Shown here one piece after another: positions 1-9,730 of a stretch of DNA of 64,000 bases. How positions within the stretch are numbered: the stretch's first letter is position 1; every line of letters begins with the position of its first letter. Made by a program: the position numbers and the translations under genes. The notes under the pieces are model-generated. The model was given only the letters and a program-made list of their open reading frames with translations. It did no database searches and was not told the DNA's origin. The DNA is from Oceaniglobus trochenteri (GTDB lineage Bacteria > Pseudomonadota > Alphaproteobacteria > Rhodobacterales > Rhodobacteraceae), in NCBI RefSeq assembly GCF_020529025.1, contig NZ_JACNMM010000012.1, positions 62,001 to 126,000 of the forward strand. Direction: 5' to 3'.

Positions 1-1314
1 AAATTCACCGTCATCGATTCCGCCGGTCTGGAAGAGGCCAGCGATGATTCCCTTCAGGGGCGGATGCGCAAGCTGACCGAGCGGGCGGTGGAAATGGCCG
101 ATGTCTGCCTGTTCCTGGTGGATGCCCGCGCCGGCATCCTGCCCCAGGACGAGGTGTTTGCCGACATCCTGCGCAAGAAGAACAGCCATGTCATCCTGGC
201 CGCCAACAAGGCCGAAGGGCGGGCCGCCGATGGCGGTGTGATCGAATCCTATGCCCTGGGGCTGGGTGAACCGATCCGCCTGTCGGCAGAACACGGCGAG
301 GGGCTGAACGATCTTTACGAACAGTTGCGCCCCCTGGCCGATGCCTTTGCCGAACGCGCCAAGGCCCAAGCCGACGAGGCGCCCGAGGTGGACGTGGATG
401 TTGACGAAGACGCCGACGCGCCGCGCGTTCCCACCAAGGCGCGCCCGCTTCAGGTGGCCGTCGTGGGGCGGCCCAACGCCGGAAAATCCACGCTGATCAA
501 CCAGTTTCTGGGGGAAGAGCGTCTTCTGACCGGCCCCGAAGCCGGCATCACCCGCGATGCGATTTCGGTGAACATGGACTGGAACGGCGTGCCTGTCCGC
601 CTGTTCGACACGGCCGGCATGCGCAAGAAGGCCAAGGTGCAGGAAAAGCTTGAGAAGCTTTCGGTCTCTGACGGGCTGCGGGCGGTGAAATTCGCCGAGG
701 TCGTGGTGGTTCTGCTGGACGTGGCGGTGCCGTTCGAACAGCAGGATCTGCGGATCGCGGATCTGGCCGAACGGGAAGGGCGCGCCGTGGTGGTCGCCGT
801 GAACAAGTGGGATATCGAGGACGACAAGAGCAACAAGATCAAGCTTTTGCGCGAATCCTTCGAAAGACTGCTACCCCAGCTCAAGGGCGCGCCCCTGGTC
901 ACGGTCTCGGCCAAGACCGGCAAGGGGCTCGACCGTTTGCAGGACGCCGTGATCAAGGCGCATGAGGTCTGGAATCGCCGGGTGACGACCGCGCATCTGA
1001 ACCGCTGGCTGACCGGCATGGTCGAGGCACATCCGCCCCCCGCACCGGGCGGTCGTCGGATCAAGCTGCGTTACATGACCCAGGCCAAGACGCGGCCGCC
1101 GGGGTTTGTGGTGATGTGTTCTTACCCCGACAAGATGCCCGCCAGCTACGAACGCTATCTGGTGAACGGGCTGCGGTTGGATTTCGACATGCCCGGCACG
1201 CCGATCCGGCTGTGGTTTCGCGGGCAGGGCGACGACAACCCCTATAAGAACCGCACGAAATCAACGCCGTCCCGGCTGCGCAAGCATCTGGGCAAGGGGC
1301 GCGCCGACGAGTGA
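1..1314 (+). CDS. der: Ribosome-associated GTPase Der (EngA), 5'-truncated by the window edge
   Basis: This is the end of the double-GTPase Der, which acts in 50S ribosomal subunit assembly. The reading frame is open from base 1, so the start lies upstream. The first G domain shows a G3 motif DSAGLE and a G4 motif NKAE. After an acidic linker near 370-420 the second G domain shows GRPNAGKST (G1), DTAGMRKK (G3) and NKWD (G4). The last ~110 residues are the KH-like domain, basic at the C-terminus. A hairpin terminator follows directly. Identity is secure; only the N-terminal part of the first G domain is missing. Confidence 0.97.
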   Translation, partial: KFTVIDSAGLEEASDDSLQGRMRKLTERAVEMADVCLFLVDARAGILPQDEVFADILRKKNSHVILAANKAEGRAADGGVIESYALGLGEPIRLSAEHGEGLNDLYEQLRPLADAFAERAKAQADEAPEVDVDVDEDADAPRVPTKARPLQVAVVGRPNAGKSTLINQFLGEERLLTGPEAGITRDAISVNMDWNGVPVRLFDTAGMRKKAKVQEKLEKLSVSDGLRAVKFAEVVVVLLDVAVPFEQQDLRIADLAEREGRAVVVAVNKWDIEDDKSNKIKLLRESFERLLPQLKGAPLVTVSAKTGKGLDRLQDAVIKAHEVWNRRVTTAHLNRWLTGMVEAHPPPAPGGRRIKLRYMTQAKTRPPGFVVMCSYPDKMPASYERYLVNGLRLDFDMPGTPIRLWFRGQGDDNPYKNRTKSTPSRLRKHLGKGRADE

Positions 1315-1339
1315 TCTTTCCGAAAGTGACGGAACGTGG

Positions 1340-1368
1340 CGGGCAGGAGTGATCTTCCTGCCCGTTTT
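1340..1368 (+). terminator. Rho-independent terminator after der
   Basis: A perfect 9-bp stem (1340-1348 with 1356-1364) and a 7-nt loop are followed by TTTT at 1365-1368. It lies 25 bp after the der stop. The opposite strand has no T-run, so it serves der rather than the convergent gene at 1372-2073. Confidence 0.85.
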
Positions 1369-1371
1369 CGG

Positions 1372-2073
1372 TTACTTCTGCCGCAGCCGCAGGAAGGTCA
1401 GCGCGACAACGACAATGGCCAGCCCCAGCGCCGCCAGCGCAAGGCCCAGGGCGCCGTCGCGGTTCTGCACGGCCACGCCAACAAGGGCCCAGGCCACGCC
1501 AATGCCGAAGGTCGCCACCGCGCGGGTATAGATCATCGCAAGCGACACGATCAGCGCCAGCAAGACGCCGGCCCAGGCCGCCACCAGCGGCCCCGTCCAG
1601 CCCCAACCGGCCAGCAGAAGGCCGACGGACACACAGCTGGCCGCCGTCAGCCACCCGGCATAAAGCCCGATGGGCGCAGCCGCCCACCAGTGATCGCCCC
1701 GCGGCGCGGTGACAAGGGCCACCAGCGCAGTGATCAGCATGACCCAGATCATCACCGTGGCGCCGATCGGGCTGACCAGCGCCATGGGCAACCAGAACAC
1801 CCCGACCGCCAGCGAGACGATCAGCGGCAGACGGTGCGCGTCCCATGCGGCGTCATCCCGGCGTTTCCACATCCCGTAGGCCGCGCTGGCGATCAGCCAC
1901 AGATAGATCACGCTCCAGATCGAAAAGGCATAGCCGGCGGGCTGCACCGGCGGGTCGTCCTGCGGGATCGGATAAAGCGATGGGTCAAAGCCTCCGAACT
2001 CGGGCGTGAGGAACGGAGAAACCGCGAAGGCGACAGCCGCGATCAGCAGCAGAAGGGGTTTTATCTGTGTCAT
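1372..2073 (-). CDS. TspO/MBR-like tryptophan-rich membrane protein
   Basis: This 233-residue protein is almost entirely hydrophobic, with about six or seven predicted membrane segments and many tryptophans. The stretch PAGYAFSIWSVIYLWL near residue 45 resembles the signature of the longer TspO/MBR-related sensory proteins, which bind tetrapyrroles or act as membrane sensors; classical TspO is shorter (~160 residues, five helices). The first segment can serve as signal anchor. It stands alone, convergent with der. The family assignment comes from motif memory, and the function is unknown. Confidence 0.6.
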   Translation of the reverse strand: MTQIKPLLLLIAAVAFAVSPFLTPEFGGFDPSLYPIPQDDPPVQPAGYAFSIWSVIYLWLIASAAYGMWKRRDDAAWDAHRLPLIVSLAVGVFWLPMALVSPIGATVMIWVMLITALVALVTAPRGDHWWAAAPIGLYAGWLTAASCVSVGLLLAGWGWTGPLVAAWAGVLLALIVSLAMIYTRAVATFGIGVAWALVGVAVQNRDGALGLALAALGLAIVVVALTFLRLRQK

Positions 2074-2112
2074 ATGGCAGAGATAGGCGGTGGCCCGGCG
2101 AAGGCAACAGGA

Positions 2113-2658
2113 TTAATCGAAGGCGCCGCTTTGCGCCAGCATGCCCTGCATATGGGCCGGCATGGCGCGCAGTTCGGCCATGGCACCGGGCGACAGACCC
2201 AGCGGGCGGTCCGACAGAAGCGGCGGCGCGGTGTTGGGGTAGGGCACCGGCACACCGGGGGGCGTGGCCGCTGCGCCGGGCAGGGGCGGAAAGGCGCTTG
2301 CCGGTCCCACGTAATGGCTGGTTTTTTTCGGCTTGGCGGCGGGCGGGTTCAACGCGCGGTGCTTGGCCCAGATATCGCGCACGAAGGCATCGCGCGCGTC
2401 ATCGCTGACGCCGAACTCACTTGAAAACCTGGTGCGGTCCGAAGCTGTCAGTCCGACGGTGCCATTGGCCTGCCTGAGGTAGATGCTGGGCCGGATCTTC
2501 CGGTTTGTTGCGCCGATCTCGTAGACCGAGATATGGGGCAGGCGGCCATCACGGGGAAAGCTGCCGTGAAATTCGTAACCGGTATCCTGCGTGGCGCCGC
2601 AGATCAGAAAGCCATGGGCCCAGTGCCCTGGCCTCTTCGGTTCCCAGAAATTCGGCAT
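2113..2658 (-). CDS. Conserved hypothetical protein with Pro-rich C-terminus
   Basis: I do not recognise this 181-residue protein. Residues 1-115 look globular, with many aromatic and charged residues (start MPNFWEPKRPGHWAHG) and no signal peptide or membrane segment. Residues ~115-160 are proline- and alanine-rich and probably disordered. The start is supported by an excellent Shine-Dalgarno (GGAGGA) 4-9 bases upstream. That site lies inside one arm of an 11-bp inverted repeat (see 2663-2694), so translation may be controlled. It sits between serS and the TspO-like gene on the same strand, 40-70 bp from each. Confidence 0.75.
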   Translation of the reverse strand: MPNFWEPKRPGHWAHGFLICGATQDTGYEFHGSFPRDGRLPHISVYEIGATNRKIRPSIYLRQANGTVGLTASDRTRFSSEFGVSDDARDAFVRDIWAKHRALNPPAAKPKKTSHYVGPASAFPPLPGAAATPPGVPVPYPNTAPPLLSDRPLGLSPGAMAELRAMPAHMQGMLAQSGAFD

Positions 2659-2662
2659 CTTT

Positions 2663-2694
2663 CATCCTCCGGTTAAGTTTCTCACCGGAGGATG
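2663..2694 (-). promoter_or_regulatory. Leader hairpin masking the Shine-Dalgarno of the 2113-2658 gene
   Basis: Two perfect 11-bp arms (2663-2673 and 2684-2694) are separated by 10 bases. In the minus-strand mRNA the downstream arm contains the GGAGGA ribosome site of the gene starting at 2658, so folding would hide it. There is no T-run, so it is not a plain terminator. It could be an RNA thermometer, a site opened by a protein or sRNA, or a protein-binding palindrome in DNA. Confidence 0.6.
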
Positions 2695-2726
2695 ACGCAG
2701 GGTAAGGTTTCGATCAAGCGCGCTGT

Positions 2727-4013
2727 TCAGCCCAGGCTGCCGTCGGAAGCGATTCTCGTCTTGCCGCCCAGGTAGGGGTGCAGCGCCTCGGGCAGGGTGA
2801 CCGAGCCGTCGGCCTCTTGCCCGTTCTCCAGAACCGCGATCAGGCAGCGCCCCACGGCAAGGCCCGATCCGTTCAGGGTGTGCACGAAGGCGGGCTTGCC
2901 CTCGGCCGGTTTGAAGCGGGCGTTCATGCGGCGGGCCTGGAAATCGCCGGTGTTCGAGACGGAACTGATCTCGCGGTAGGTGTCCTGACCGGGCAGCCAG
3001 ACCTCAAGATCATGGGTGCGGCGGGCGCCAAAGCCGGTGTCGCCTTCGCACAGCAGCATGACCCGGTAGGGCAGGTTCAGTCGCTCCAGCACGTTCTGCG
3101 CACAGCGCGTCATCCGGTCGTGTTCGGCGCGGCTTTCGTCGGGGTGGGTGATGCTGACCATCTCGACCTTTTCGAACTGGTGCTGGCGCAGCATCCCGGC
3201 GGTGTCCTTGCCGGCCGATCCCGCCTCGCTCCGGAAGCACAGAGAATGGGCGGTCAGGCGGATCGGCAGGTCGGCGCCCTCGATCACGGTTTCGCGCACC
3301 GAGTTGGTCAGCGTCACCTCGGAGGTGGGGATCAGCCACCATCCGTTGGTGGTCTGATAGCTGTCTTCGGCGAACTTGGGCAGCTGGTTGGTGCCATACA
3401 TCGCCTCTTCGCGCACCAGCACGGGGGCGTTGGTTTCCTCAAGCCCGTGTTCGTTGACGTGCATGTCGATCATGAACTGCGCCAGCGCCCGGTGAACCCG
3501 CGCCATGGCCCCGCGCAGCACGACAAAGCGGCTGCCCGAAAGCTTGCCCGCCGTTGCAAAATCCAGCCCGCGGGCGGCGGGCAGGTCGTAATGTTCGACC
3601 GGCGTGAAATCGAAGCTGCGGGGCGTGCCCCAGCGCGCGATCTCGGTATTGTCGGTGTCGTCGCGGCCCGGCGGCACGTCGTCGTCCATCACGTTGGGCA
3701 GGGTCAGAAGCAGGTCGGTCAGTTGCTGGTCCAGCGCCTTGGCCTGGGTCTCCATCTCGGCGACCTCGGCCTTCTTGGCGGCGACGGTGGCGCGCAGCTC
3801 CTCGAACAGGGCTTCGTCACCGGCGGCCTTGGCGGCGCCCACCTGCTTGCTGGCGGCATTCTGGTCGGCCTTGGCGGTTTCGGCGGCGTGAATCGCCGCG
3901 CGACGGGCGTTGTCGATATCCAGAACCCGCGCCGAGACCTCCGACAGGCCACGGCGCTGCATGGCGGCGTCGAAGGCGGCGGGATCGTCGCGAAGAGAGC
4001 GGATGTCGTGCAT
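2727..4013 (-). CDS. serS: Seryl-tRNA synthetase
   Basis: This 428-residue class II synthetase charges tRNA-Ser (and tRNA-Sec where present). The N-terminal ~110 residues form the long helical arm that grips the tRNA, rich in Ala, Lys and Glu. The catalytic core shows motif 2 ([21 protein letters not shown]) and motif 3 ([10 protein letters not shown]). The length is normal. The start at 4013 gives [11 protein letters not shown], the usual SerRS beginning. It is divergent from yajC across a 182-bp promoter region. Confidence 0.97.
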   Translation of the reverse strand: MHDIRSLRDDPAAFDAAMQRRGLSEVSARVLDIDNARRAAIHAAETAKADQNAASKQVGAAKAAGDEALFEELRATVAAKKAEVAEMETQAKALDQQLTDLLLTLPNVMDDDVPPGRDDTDNTEIARWGTPRSFDFTPVEHYDLPAARGLDFATAGKLSGSRFVVLRGAMARVHRALAQFMIDMHVNEHGLEETNAPVLVREEAMYGTNQLPKFAEDSYQTTNGWWLIPTSEVTLTNSVRETVIEGADLPIRLTAHSLCFRSEAGSAGKDTAGMLRQHQFEKVEMVSITHPDESRAEHDRMTRCAQNVLERLNLPYRVMLLCEGDTGFGARRTHDLEVWLPGQDTYREISSVSNTGDFQARRMNARFKPAEGKPAFVHTLNGSGLAVGRCLIAVLENGQEADGSVTLPEALHPYLGGKTRIASDGSLG

Positions 4014-4195
4014 GGGTCTGGTCCTCGATCGGTGGTCGGTGCTTCTCTACACAACATCGCGAGCATTGAAAATCGCCGAGTGACGTGACACTTGCTGCGG
4101 TGCAGCCTTGCTTGCCAACCCGGGCACCCGCAGATAGGGTGCGCGCGATCCGAAAAGCGGCCATGAGCGCCGAACGTTAGACCGAGGAAACCGAT

Positions 4196-4519
4196 ATGTT
4201 TGTCACGCCTGCCTATGCGCAAGCGGCCGGGGGCGCAGCAAGCGCCTTTACCAGCTTCGTCCCCCTGATCCTGATCTTCGCGATCATGTATTTCCTGCTG
4301 ATCCGTCCCCAGCAGAAGAAGGTGAAACAGCACCAGAAGATGGTCGAGGCGCTGCGCCGCGGTGATCAGGTGGTCACGGCCGGCGGGTTGATCGGCAAGG
4401 TCAGCAAGGTCAAGGACGACGGCGAGATCGAGGTCGAGCTGAGCGAGGGCGTGAAGGTGCGCGTCGTGCGTGCAACCATCAGCCAGGTTCTGAACAAGAC
4501 CGAACCGGCCGCCTCGTAA
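4196..4519 (+). CDS. yajC: Preprotein translocase subunit YajC
   Basis: YajC is a small membrane partner of SecDF in the Sec holotranslocon. The 107-residue product has one membrane segment (about residues 20-40) ending in LLIRPQQKK, the conserved YajC junction, followed by a basic cytoplasmic domain containing GDQVVTAGGLIGKV. The gene starts the yajC-secD-secF operon, 24 bp before secD. Confidence 0.96.
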   Translation: MFVTPAYAQAAGGAASAFTSFVPLILIFAIMYFLLIRPQQKKVKQHQKMVEALRRGDQVVTAGGLIGKVSKVKDDGEIEVELSEGVKVRVVRATISQVLNKTEPAAS

Positions 4520-4543
4520 TTTTCCGATTCTAGGGGCCGCACC

Positions 4544-6205
4544 ATGCTGGACATCCCACTCTGGAAGCGGATCGTCATCTGGGGGCTGATCGCCCTCGGA
4601 CTGGCCTTCGCTTTGCCGAATGCGTTCTATTCGCGGGTCGAGGGGCACAACGACGCCCTCGCCGAAATCGAAACCCTGGGTGCAACCCCAGAACGGACGG
4701 CGGCGGCGGCGGGATGGCCCGACTGGATGCCCAATTCGCTGGTCAACCTCGGGCTTGACCTGCGGGGCGGTGCGCATCTGCTGGCCGAAGTGCAGGTCAC
4801 CGAGGTTTACGCAGACCGGGTGGATGGTATGTGGCCCGAGGTGCGCGACGCCCTGCGCGAGGCGCGCGACGAGGTCGGCACGATCCGCCGGATCGAAGGT
4901 GAGCCAGGCACGCTGGCCTTCCGCATTTCCAAGCCCGAGGCGATGGCCAGGGCGCTTGAGATCGTGCGCGGGCTGGCCCGCCCTGTCGTCACCCTCACGG
5001 GTGTCGGCGCCAGCGACATCGCGGTTGCGGGCGATGGCGACACCATCACCCTCAGCCTGACCCCCGAGGAACAGGCCGCGACCGATGACCGCACCATGCA
5101 GCAATCGGTCGAGATCATCCGCCGCCGCGTCGACGAGGTGGGCACACGCGAGCCCACGATCCAGCGTCAGGGGGCCGACCGCATCCTGATCCAGGTGCCC
5201 GGCATCGGCAGCGCGAGCGAGCTGAAGGAACTGATCGGCACCACTGCCCAGCTGACCTTCCATCCCGTGGTCGGGCGTACGACCGATTCCACCCAATCGC
5301 CCGGCCCACGCCAGCTTGTCCTGCCGTCCGTCGACGAAGAGGGTGTCTTCTACATCGTCGAACAGACCCCCGTCGTCACCGGCGAGGAACTGGTCGATGC
5401 ACAGCCCGCCTTCGACCAGAACGGCCGCCCGGCAGTGAACTTCCGCTTCAACCCCAGTGGCGCGCGCAAGTTCGGCGATTACACCGCCGAGAACATCGGT
5501 TCGCCCTTCGCCATCGTCCTCGACAACGAGGTGATCAGCGCCCCGGTGATCCAGAGCCACATTCCCGGCGGCAGCGGCATCATCACCGGCCAGTTCAGCG
5601 TCGAGGAATCCACCAACCTTGCGGTTCTGCTGCGCGCCGGTGCGCTTCCGGCCGGCATGACCTTTCTTGAAGAACGCACCATCGGCCCGGAACTGGGGCA
5701 AGACAGCATCGACGCCGGGCGCATCGCCTGTATCGTCGCCTTTGGCGCGGTGCTGGTCTTCATGGTGCTCAGCTATGGTCTGTTCGGGGTCTTCGCCAAT
5801 ATCGCGCTGATCCTGAACGTCGGGCTTCTGTTCGGCCTGCTCAGCATGATCGGCGCAACGCTGACCCTGCCGGGCATCGCCGGTATCGTGTTGACCATCG
5901 GCATGGCGGTGGACGCCAACGTGCTGATCTTCGAGCGTATCCGGGAAGAGCTGAAGACGGCGCGGGGGCCCGCGCGGGCCATCGAACTGGGTTATGAAAG
6001 GGCGCTGAGCGCGATCGTGGACGCCAATATCACCACCTTCATCGTCTCGGTCATCCTGTTTACCTTGGGGTCGGGGCCGGTGCGCGGTTTCTCCATCACC
6101 CTCGGCCTTGGCATCCTGACCTCGGTCTTCACGGCGATCTTCGTTACGCGGCTGATCATCGTCACCTGGTTCGAGCGCCGCCGCCCCAAAACGATCGAGG
6201 TCTGA
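4544..6205 (+). CDS. secD: Protein translocase subunit SecD
   Basis: SecD uses the proton motive force to help pull proteins out of the Sec channel on the periplasmic side. The 553-residue protein has an N-terminal membrane helix, then the large periplasmic P1 domain beginning with LGLDLRGGAHLL. It ends with five membrane segments of the RND type carrying the GMAVDANVLIFERIREE motif, whose Asp is the proton-relay residue. The length is slightly below E. coli SecD. secF follows one base later. Confidence 0.97.
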   Translation: MLDIPLWKRIVIWGLIALGLAFALPNAFYSRVEGHNDALAEIETLGATPERTAAAAGWPDWMPNSLVNLGLDLRGGAHLLAEVQVTEVYADRVDGMWPEVRDALREARDEVGTIRRIEGEPGTLAFRISKPEAMARALEIVRGLARPVVTLTGVGASDIAVAGDGDTITLSLTPEEQAATDDRTMQQSVEIIRRRVDEVGTREPTIQRQGADRILIQVPGIGSASELKELIGTTAQLTFHPVVGRTTDSTQSPGPRQLVLPSVDEEGVFYIVEQTPVVTGEELVDAQPAFDQNGRPAVNFRFNPSGARKFGDYTAENIGSPFAIVLDNEVISAPVIQSHIPGGSGIITGQFSVEESTNLAVLLRAGALPAGMTFLEERTIGPELGQDSIDAGRIACIVAFGAVLVFMVLSYGLFGVFANIALILNVGLLFGLLSMIGATLTLPGIAGIVLTIGMAVDANVLIFERIREELKTARGPARAIELGYERALSAIVDANITTFIVSVILFTLGSGPVRGFSITLGLGILTSVFTAIFVTRLIIVTWFERRRPKTIEV

Positions 6206-6206
6206 G

Positions 6207-7169
6207 ATGCGCCTGAAACTTGTACCGGAAACCACCAACATCGACTTTTTCGGCTATGCCAAGGCCACCTTCGGGGCATCGGTCATCGCCGTGATCCTGT
6301 CGCTGGTGGCCTGGCTGATGCTGGGGCTGAACTTCGGCATCGATTTCAGGGGCGGCACCACGATCCGCACCGAAAGCGTGCAGGCCGTCGACATCGGCGC
6401 CTACCGCGAAGCCATCGACCCCCTGGGGCTGGGTGATGTCACCATCACCGAGGTCTTCGATCCGACCTTCGGGCCTGAAAAGAACGTGGCGATGATTCGC
6501 ATCCAGGCCCAGGACGACCAGGAAAGCGTGGCGGCCGATACCATCGCGAAGGTCGAGGAAACGCTGCAGCAGGTCGACCCGTCGATCACCTTCCCCTCGG
6601 TCGAAAGCGTCGGGCCCAAGGTCTCGGGCGAATTGATCCAGACCGCGCTGATCGCCGTGGGGGCATCGCTGGCGGCGATCCTGTTCTACATCTGGCTGCG
6701 GTTCGAATGGCAGTTCTCGGTCGGGGCGGTCGCGGCCCTGTTCCATGACGTGATCCTGACGATCGGCGTCTTCTCGGTGCTGCAGATCCGGTTCGACCTG
6801 GCCACCATCGCGGCGCTGCTGACGATCATCGGCTATTCGATCAACGACACGGTGGTGATCTTCGACCGTCTGCGCGAGAACCTGATCAAGTACCGCAAAC
6901 GCGATCTGCGCGAAGTGATGAACCTCTCGGTCAACGAAACCCTGTCGCGCACGCTGATGACATCGGGCACCACGCTGCTGGCGCTGATCGCGCTGCTGGT
7001 GCTGGGGGGCGACGTGATCCGGGGGTTCGTCTTTGCCATCACCTGGGGCGTGATCGTCGGCACCTATTCCTCGGTCTACGTGGCCAAGAACGTGGTGCTG
7101 TACCTGGGCGTGAACCGCGAGGACAAGCCGACCGACAAGGGCAACCAGTTCGCCAACATCGACGCCTGA
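6207..7169 (+). CDS. secF: Protein translocase subunit SecF
   Basis: SecF pairs with SecD in the inner membrane. The 320-residue protein shows the FGIDFRGGT signature after the first helix, a short periplasmic domain, and the RND-type membrane block with GYSINDTVVIFDRLREN. The stop of secD and the start of secF are one base apart, so translation is probably coupled. The C-terminus is short and hydrophilic. Confidence 0.97.
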   Translation: MRLKLVPETTNIDFFGYAKATFGASVIAVILSLVAWLMLGLNFGIDFRGGTTIRTESVQAVDIGAYREAIDPLGLGDVTITEVFDPTFGPEKNVAMIRIQAQDDQESVAADTIAKVEETLQQVDPSITFPSVESVGPKVSGELIQTALIAVGASLAAILFYIWLRFEWQFSVGAVAALFHDVILTIGVFSVLQIRFDLATIAALLTIIGYSINDTVVIFDRLRENLIKYRKRDLREVMNLSVNETLSRTLMTSGTTLLALIALLVLGGDVIRGFVFAITWGVIVGTYSSVYVAKNVVLYLGVNREDKPTDKGNQFANIDA

Positions 7170-7182
7170 GCCCGATTGCAAC

Positions 7183-7217
7183 GCGGGGGCTTGAGTATTT
7201 TTCGCAAGAAAGAGCAG
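7183..7217 (+). repeat. Intergenic repeat, subtype A, copy 1
   Basis: The core GAGTATTT followed by CGCAAGAAAGAGCAG lies between secF and the Mth938-domain gene. The flank CCTCCGGCGG seen in other copies is degraded here to GCGGGGGCTT. It is one of four subtype A copies in the window. Confidence 0.6.
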
Positions 7218-7246
7218 GCGCGGCGACATGACGGAAAGGAAGCACG

Positions 7247-7600
7247 ATGCGGCTGAACGAGATTTCCTATAACGATTCCCGGCCCATCGATGGATATGGG
7301 CCGGGGTTCTTCCGCATCGGCGGCAAGGTGGTGCAGGGCGACGTCTGTGTCCTGCCCGGCGGCGTCCTGCCCTGGGGGGGCTACGTGGACCACGCGACGC
7401 TGATCCAGGCGCGCGACGATCTTGACGTGGTCTTCGTGGGCACAGGGGCCGAGGTGGCCCATGTGCCGGGCGATTTTCGCGCCGCGCTGGAAGAGGCCGG
7501 GCTGGGGGTCGAGGCGATGGCCACACCGGCGGCCTGCCGGACCTACAACATCCTTCTGAGCGAGGGGCGCCGGGTGGGCGTGGCCCTTCTTGCCGTCTGA
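7247..7600 (+). CDS. Mth938-like (DUF498, NDUFAF3-type) protein
   Basis: The 117-residue product matches the small Mth938/DUF498 fold, recognised from its [11 protein letters not shown] start region and the GTGAEV segment. The eukaryotic relative NDUFAF3 is a complex I assembly factor; the bacterial role is not settled. It stands between secF and ccmA, a common alphaproteobacterial order, and overlaps the ccmA start by 11 bases. A ribosome site GGAAAGGAAG precedes the ATG. Confidence 0.85.
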   Translation: MRLNEISYNDSRPIDGYGPGFFRIGGKVVQGDVCVLPGGVLPWGGYVDHATLIQARDDLDVVFVGTGAEVAHVPGDFRAALEEAGLGVEAMATPAACRTYNILLSEGRRVGVALLAV

Positions 7601-8216
7601 GCCGCTGCTGTCGCTTGTCGATGTGGCATGCGCCCGGGGCGGCGTGCCGGTGCTTTCGGGGGTAAGTTTCGATATTGCGCCCGGCGAGGCGGTCGTTCTG
7701 CGCGGGCCCAACGGATCGGGCAAGACGACGCTGTTGCGCACCATTGCCGGGTTGCAACCGACCCTGGCCGGAGAGCTTCGGGGCGCCACTGACGACATCG
7801 CCTATGCCGGACATGCCGATGGAATCAAGGCGGCGCTGAGCGTCGAGGAGAACCTGCGCTTCTGGGCCGAGATGTTCGGCACCCGCGACATTGCCGCGGC
7901 ATTGCGCGCCTTCGATCTGGAGGGGCTGCGCGGGCGGGCGGCCCAACACCTTTCGGCGGGGCAGAAGCGGCGGCTGGGCCTGGCGCGGCTGCTGGTCACG
8001 GGGCGGGCGATCTGGGCGCTGGACGAACCCACCGTATCGCTGGACACCGGCAGCGTGGGTCTGTTTGCAGCGGTGCTGCGCGACCACCTGGAATCAGGGG
8101 GCGCGGCGGTGATCGCCACCCATATCGACCTGGGCTTCAGCGCGCGGGCGGTGGATGTGTCGGGGTTTCGCGCCCGCGCCATGGCCCGCAGCGGTTTTGA
8201 CGAGGCTTTCCTGTGA
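7590..8216 (+). CDS. ccmA: Haem exporter ATPase CcmA (TTG start)
   Basis: CcmA is the ABC ATPase that drives release of haem-loaded CcmE from CcmCD during cytochrome c biogenesis. The 208-residue protein carries Walker [10 protein letters not shown], signature [15 protein letters not shown] and Walker B IWALDEP. No ATG or GTG is available in the right place; TTG at 7590, inside the end of the previous gene, gives the correct N-terminus. The stop overlaps the ccmB GTG (GTGA), indicating coupling. Confidence 0.95.
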   Translation: MPSEPLLSLVDVACARGGVPVLSGVSFDIAPGEAVVLRGPNGSGKTTLLRTIAGLQPTLAGELRGATDDIAYAGHADGIKAALSVEENLRFWAEMFGTRDIAAALRAFDLEGLRGRAAQHLSAGQKRRLGLARLLVTGRAIWALDEPTVSLDTGSVGLFAAVLRDHLESGGAAVIATHIDLGFSARAVDVSGFRARAMARSGFDEAFL

Positions 8217-8869
8217 TCCGGCTGGTGCTGCGCGATCTTGCGCTGGCGGTACGGGCCGGGGGCGGGTTTGGCCTGGGGCTGGCCTTCTTCCTGATCGTCG
8301 TCGTGCTGGTGCCCTTTGCCGTGGGGCCGGAAACCGCGCGGCTGACCGCGATCGCCCCCGGTATCCTTTGGCTTGGCGCGCTTCTGGCCTGCCTGCTGTC
8401 GCTGGACCGCATCTTTGCGCTGGATTACGAGGACGGCACGCTGGATCTGCTGGCCTGCGCGCCGATCCCGCTTGAGGGGGTCGCCGTGGCCAAGGCGCTG
8501 GCCCATTGGCTGACCACCGGTCTGCCGCTTACCCTGGCCGCGCCGGTTCTGGGAATTTTCCTGAACCTGCCGGCGGGCGGTTTCGGCTGGCTGGTGGTGT
8601 CGCTGGCCCTGGGCACCCCCGCGCTGAGCGTGATCGGCGCTTTCGGTGCCGCCTTGACGGTGGGCTTGCGGCGGGGAGGGTTGCTGTTGTCGTTGCTGGT
8701 CTTGCCGCTCTACGTGCCGACGCTGATTTTCGGGGCCGAGGTGGCCCGCCGGGGGGCCGAGGGGTTGGCGGTGCAAGGCCCGCTGCTGTTGCTGGCGGGG
8801 GTGACGGCGGGCGCGCTGGCCCTGCTGCCCTTTGCCGCAGCGGCGGCGCTGCGCATCAACTTGCGGTGA
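8213..8869 (+). CDS. ccmB: Haem exporter permease CcmB
   Basis: CcmB is the membrane partner of CcmA in the CcmABCD complex. The 218-residue protein is nearly all hydrophobic, with about six membrane segments, and contains the CcmB-typical [17 protein letters not shown] after the second helix. It begins with GTG overlapping the ccmA stop by four bases. A 132-bp gap with a palindrome and a repeat copy separates it from ccmC. Confidence 0.95.
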   Translation: MIRLVLRDLALAVRAGGGFGLGLAFFLIVVVLVPFAVGPETARLTAIAPGILWLGALLACLLSLDRIFALDYEDGTLDLLACAPIPLEGVAVAKALAHWLTTGLPLTLAAPVLGIFLNLPAGGFGWLVVSLALGTPALSVIGAFGAALTVGLRRGGLLLSLLVLPLYVPTLIFGAEVARRGAEGLAVQGPLLLLAGVTAGALALLPFAAAAALRINLR

Positions 8870-8903
8870 GAATTCAGTTCAAGATTGCGGCGCAAGATGT
8901 TGA

Positions 8904-8924
8904 AATTCATATTTCATATGAATT
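8904..8924. promoter_or_regulatory. AT-rich 9-bp palindrome between ccmB and ccmC
   Basis: AATTCATAT and its exact complement are separated by three bases. This is strikingly AT-rich against the surrounding GC-rich DNA. It could be a regulator-binding dyad or a tight RNA hairpin ahead of ccmC. No known motif was matched. Confidence 0.45.
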
Positions 8925-8928
8925 CCAA

Positions 8929-8965
8929 GGCCTCCGGCGGGAGTACTTTTGGCAAGAAAGAGCAG
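8929..8965 (+). repeat. Intergenic repeat, subtype A, copy 2
   Basis: GGCCTCCGGCGGGAGTACTT followed by TTGGCAAGAAAGAGCAG forms a near-complete subtype A copy just upstream of ccmC. The left part can fold as CTCC/GGAG. Confidence 0.65.
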
Positions 8966-9001
8966 GCTTGAGCGCCCCCCGGGCAGAAGGTAGAGCAAGG
9001 C

Positions 9002-9730
9002 ATGTCTTTGTGGGAATATGCAAATCCGGCCCGTTTCATGGGGCTTAGCGCGAAGGTTCTGCCGGTGGTGGCGGGGCTGAGCCTGCTTTGCCTTGGGGTT
9101 GGCCTGGTCTGGGGGTTCTTCTTCACGCCCGACGATTACCGGCAGGGGGCGACGGTGAAGATCATCTATCTTCACGTCCCCAGCGCGATGATGGCCATCA
9201 ACGCCTGGGTGATGATGCTGGTTGCTTCGCTGATCTGGCTGATCCGGCGGCACCATGTCAGTGCGCTGGCCGCGCGGGCCGCGGCGCCCGTGGGCATGGT
9301 GATGACGTTGATCGCGCTGGCCACCGGGGCGATCTGGGGGCAGCCCATGTGGGGCACCTGGTGGGCCTGGGACCCGCGGCTGACGTCGTTCCTGATCCTG
9401 TTCCTGTTCTACCTCGGCTATGTCGCCCTGTGGGAGGCGATCGAGGACCCCGACACCGCCGCCGACCTGACGGCGGTGCTGTGCCTGGTCGGATCGGTTT
9501 TCGCGGTGCTGTCGCGCTATGCGGTGAATTTCTGGAACCAGGGGCTGCACCAGGGCGCGTCGCTGTCGCTGGACAAGGAAGAGAACGTGTCGGACGTGTT
9601 CTGGTTGCCGCTGGTGGTCTGCATCGCGGGCTTCGTCCTGCTGTTCCTGGCGCTGGTCCTGGTGCGCACCCGGACCGAGATCAGGGCGCGGCGGCTTCAT
9701 GCGCTGCGCCTGCGGGCAAGGATGGGATGA
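9002..9730 (+). CDS. ccmC: Haem transfer protein CcmC
   Basis: CcmC attaches haem to CcmE on the outer side of the inner membrane. The 242-residue, six-helix protein shows the tryptophan-rich haem-handling motif WGTWWAWDPRLT between helices and flanking histidines (for example in LHVPSAMM). The length is typical. Its stop overlaps the ccmD start (ATGA). Confidence 0.96.
   Translation: MSLWEYANPARFMGLSAKVLPVVAGLSLLCLGVGLVWGFFFTPDDYRQGATVKIIYLHVPSAMMAINAWVMMLVASLIWLIRRHHVSALAARAAAPVGMVMTLIALATGAIWGQPMWGTWWAWDPRLTSFLILFLFYLGYVALWEAIEDPDTAADLTAVLCLVGSVFAVLSRYAVNFWNQGLHQGASLSLDKEENVSDVFWLPLVVCIAGFVLLFLALVLVRTRTEIRARRLHALRLRARMG

Noticed and set aside
3719-6241. An 840-residue open frame opposite yajC-secD
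   Set aside because: It is antisense to secure genes, full of Asp/Gly/His, and without recognisable domains.
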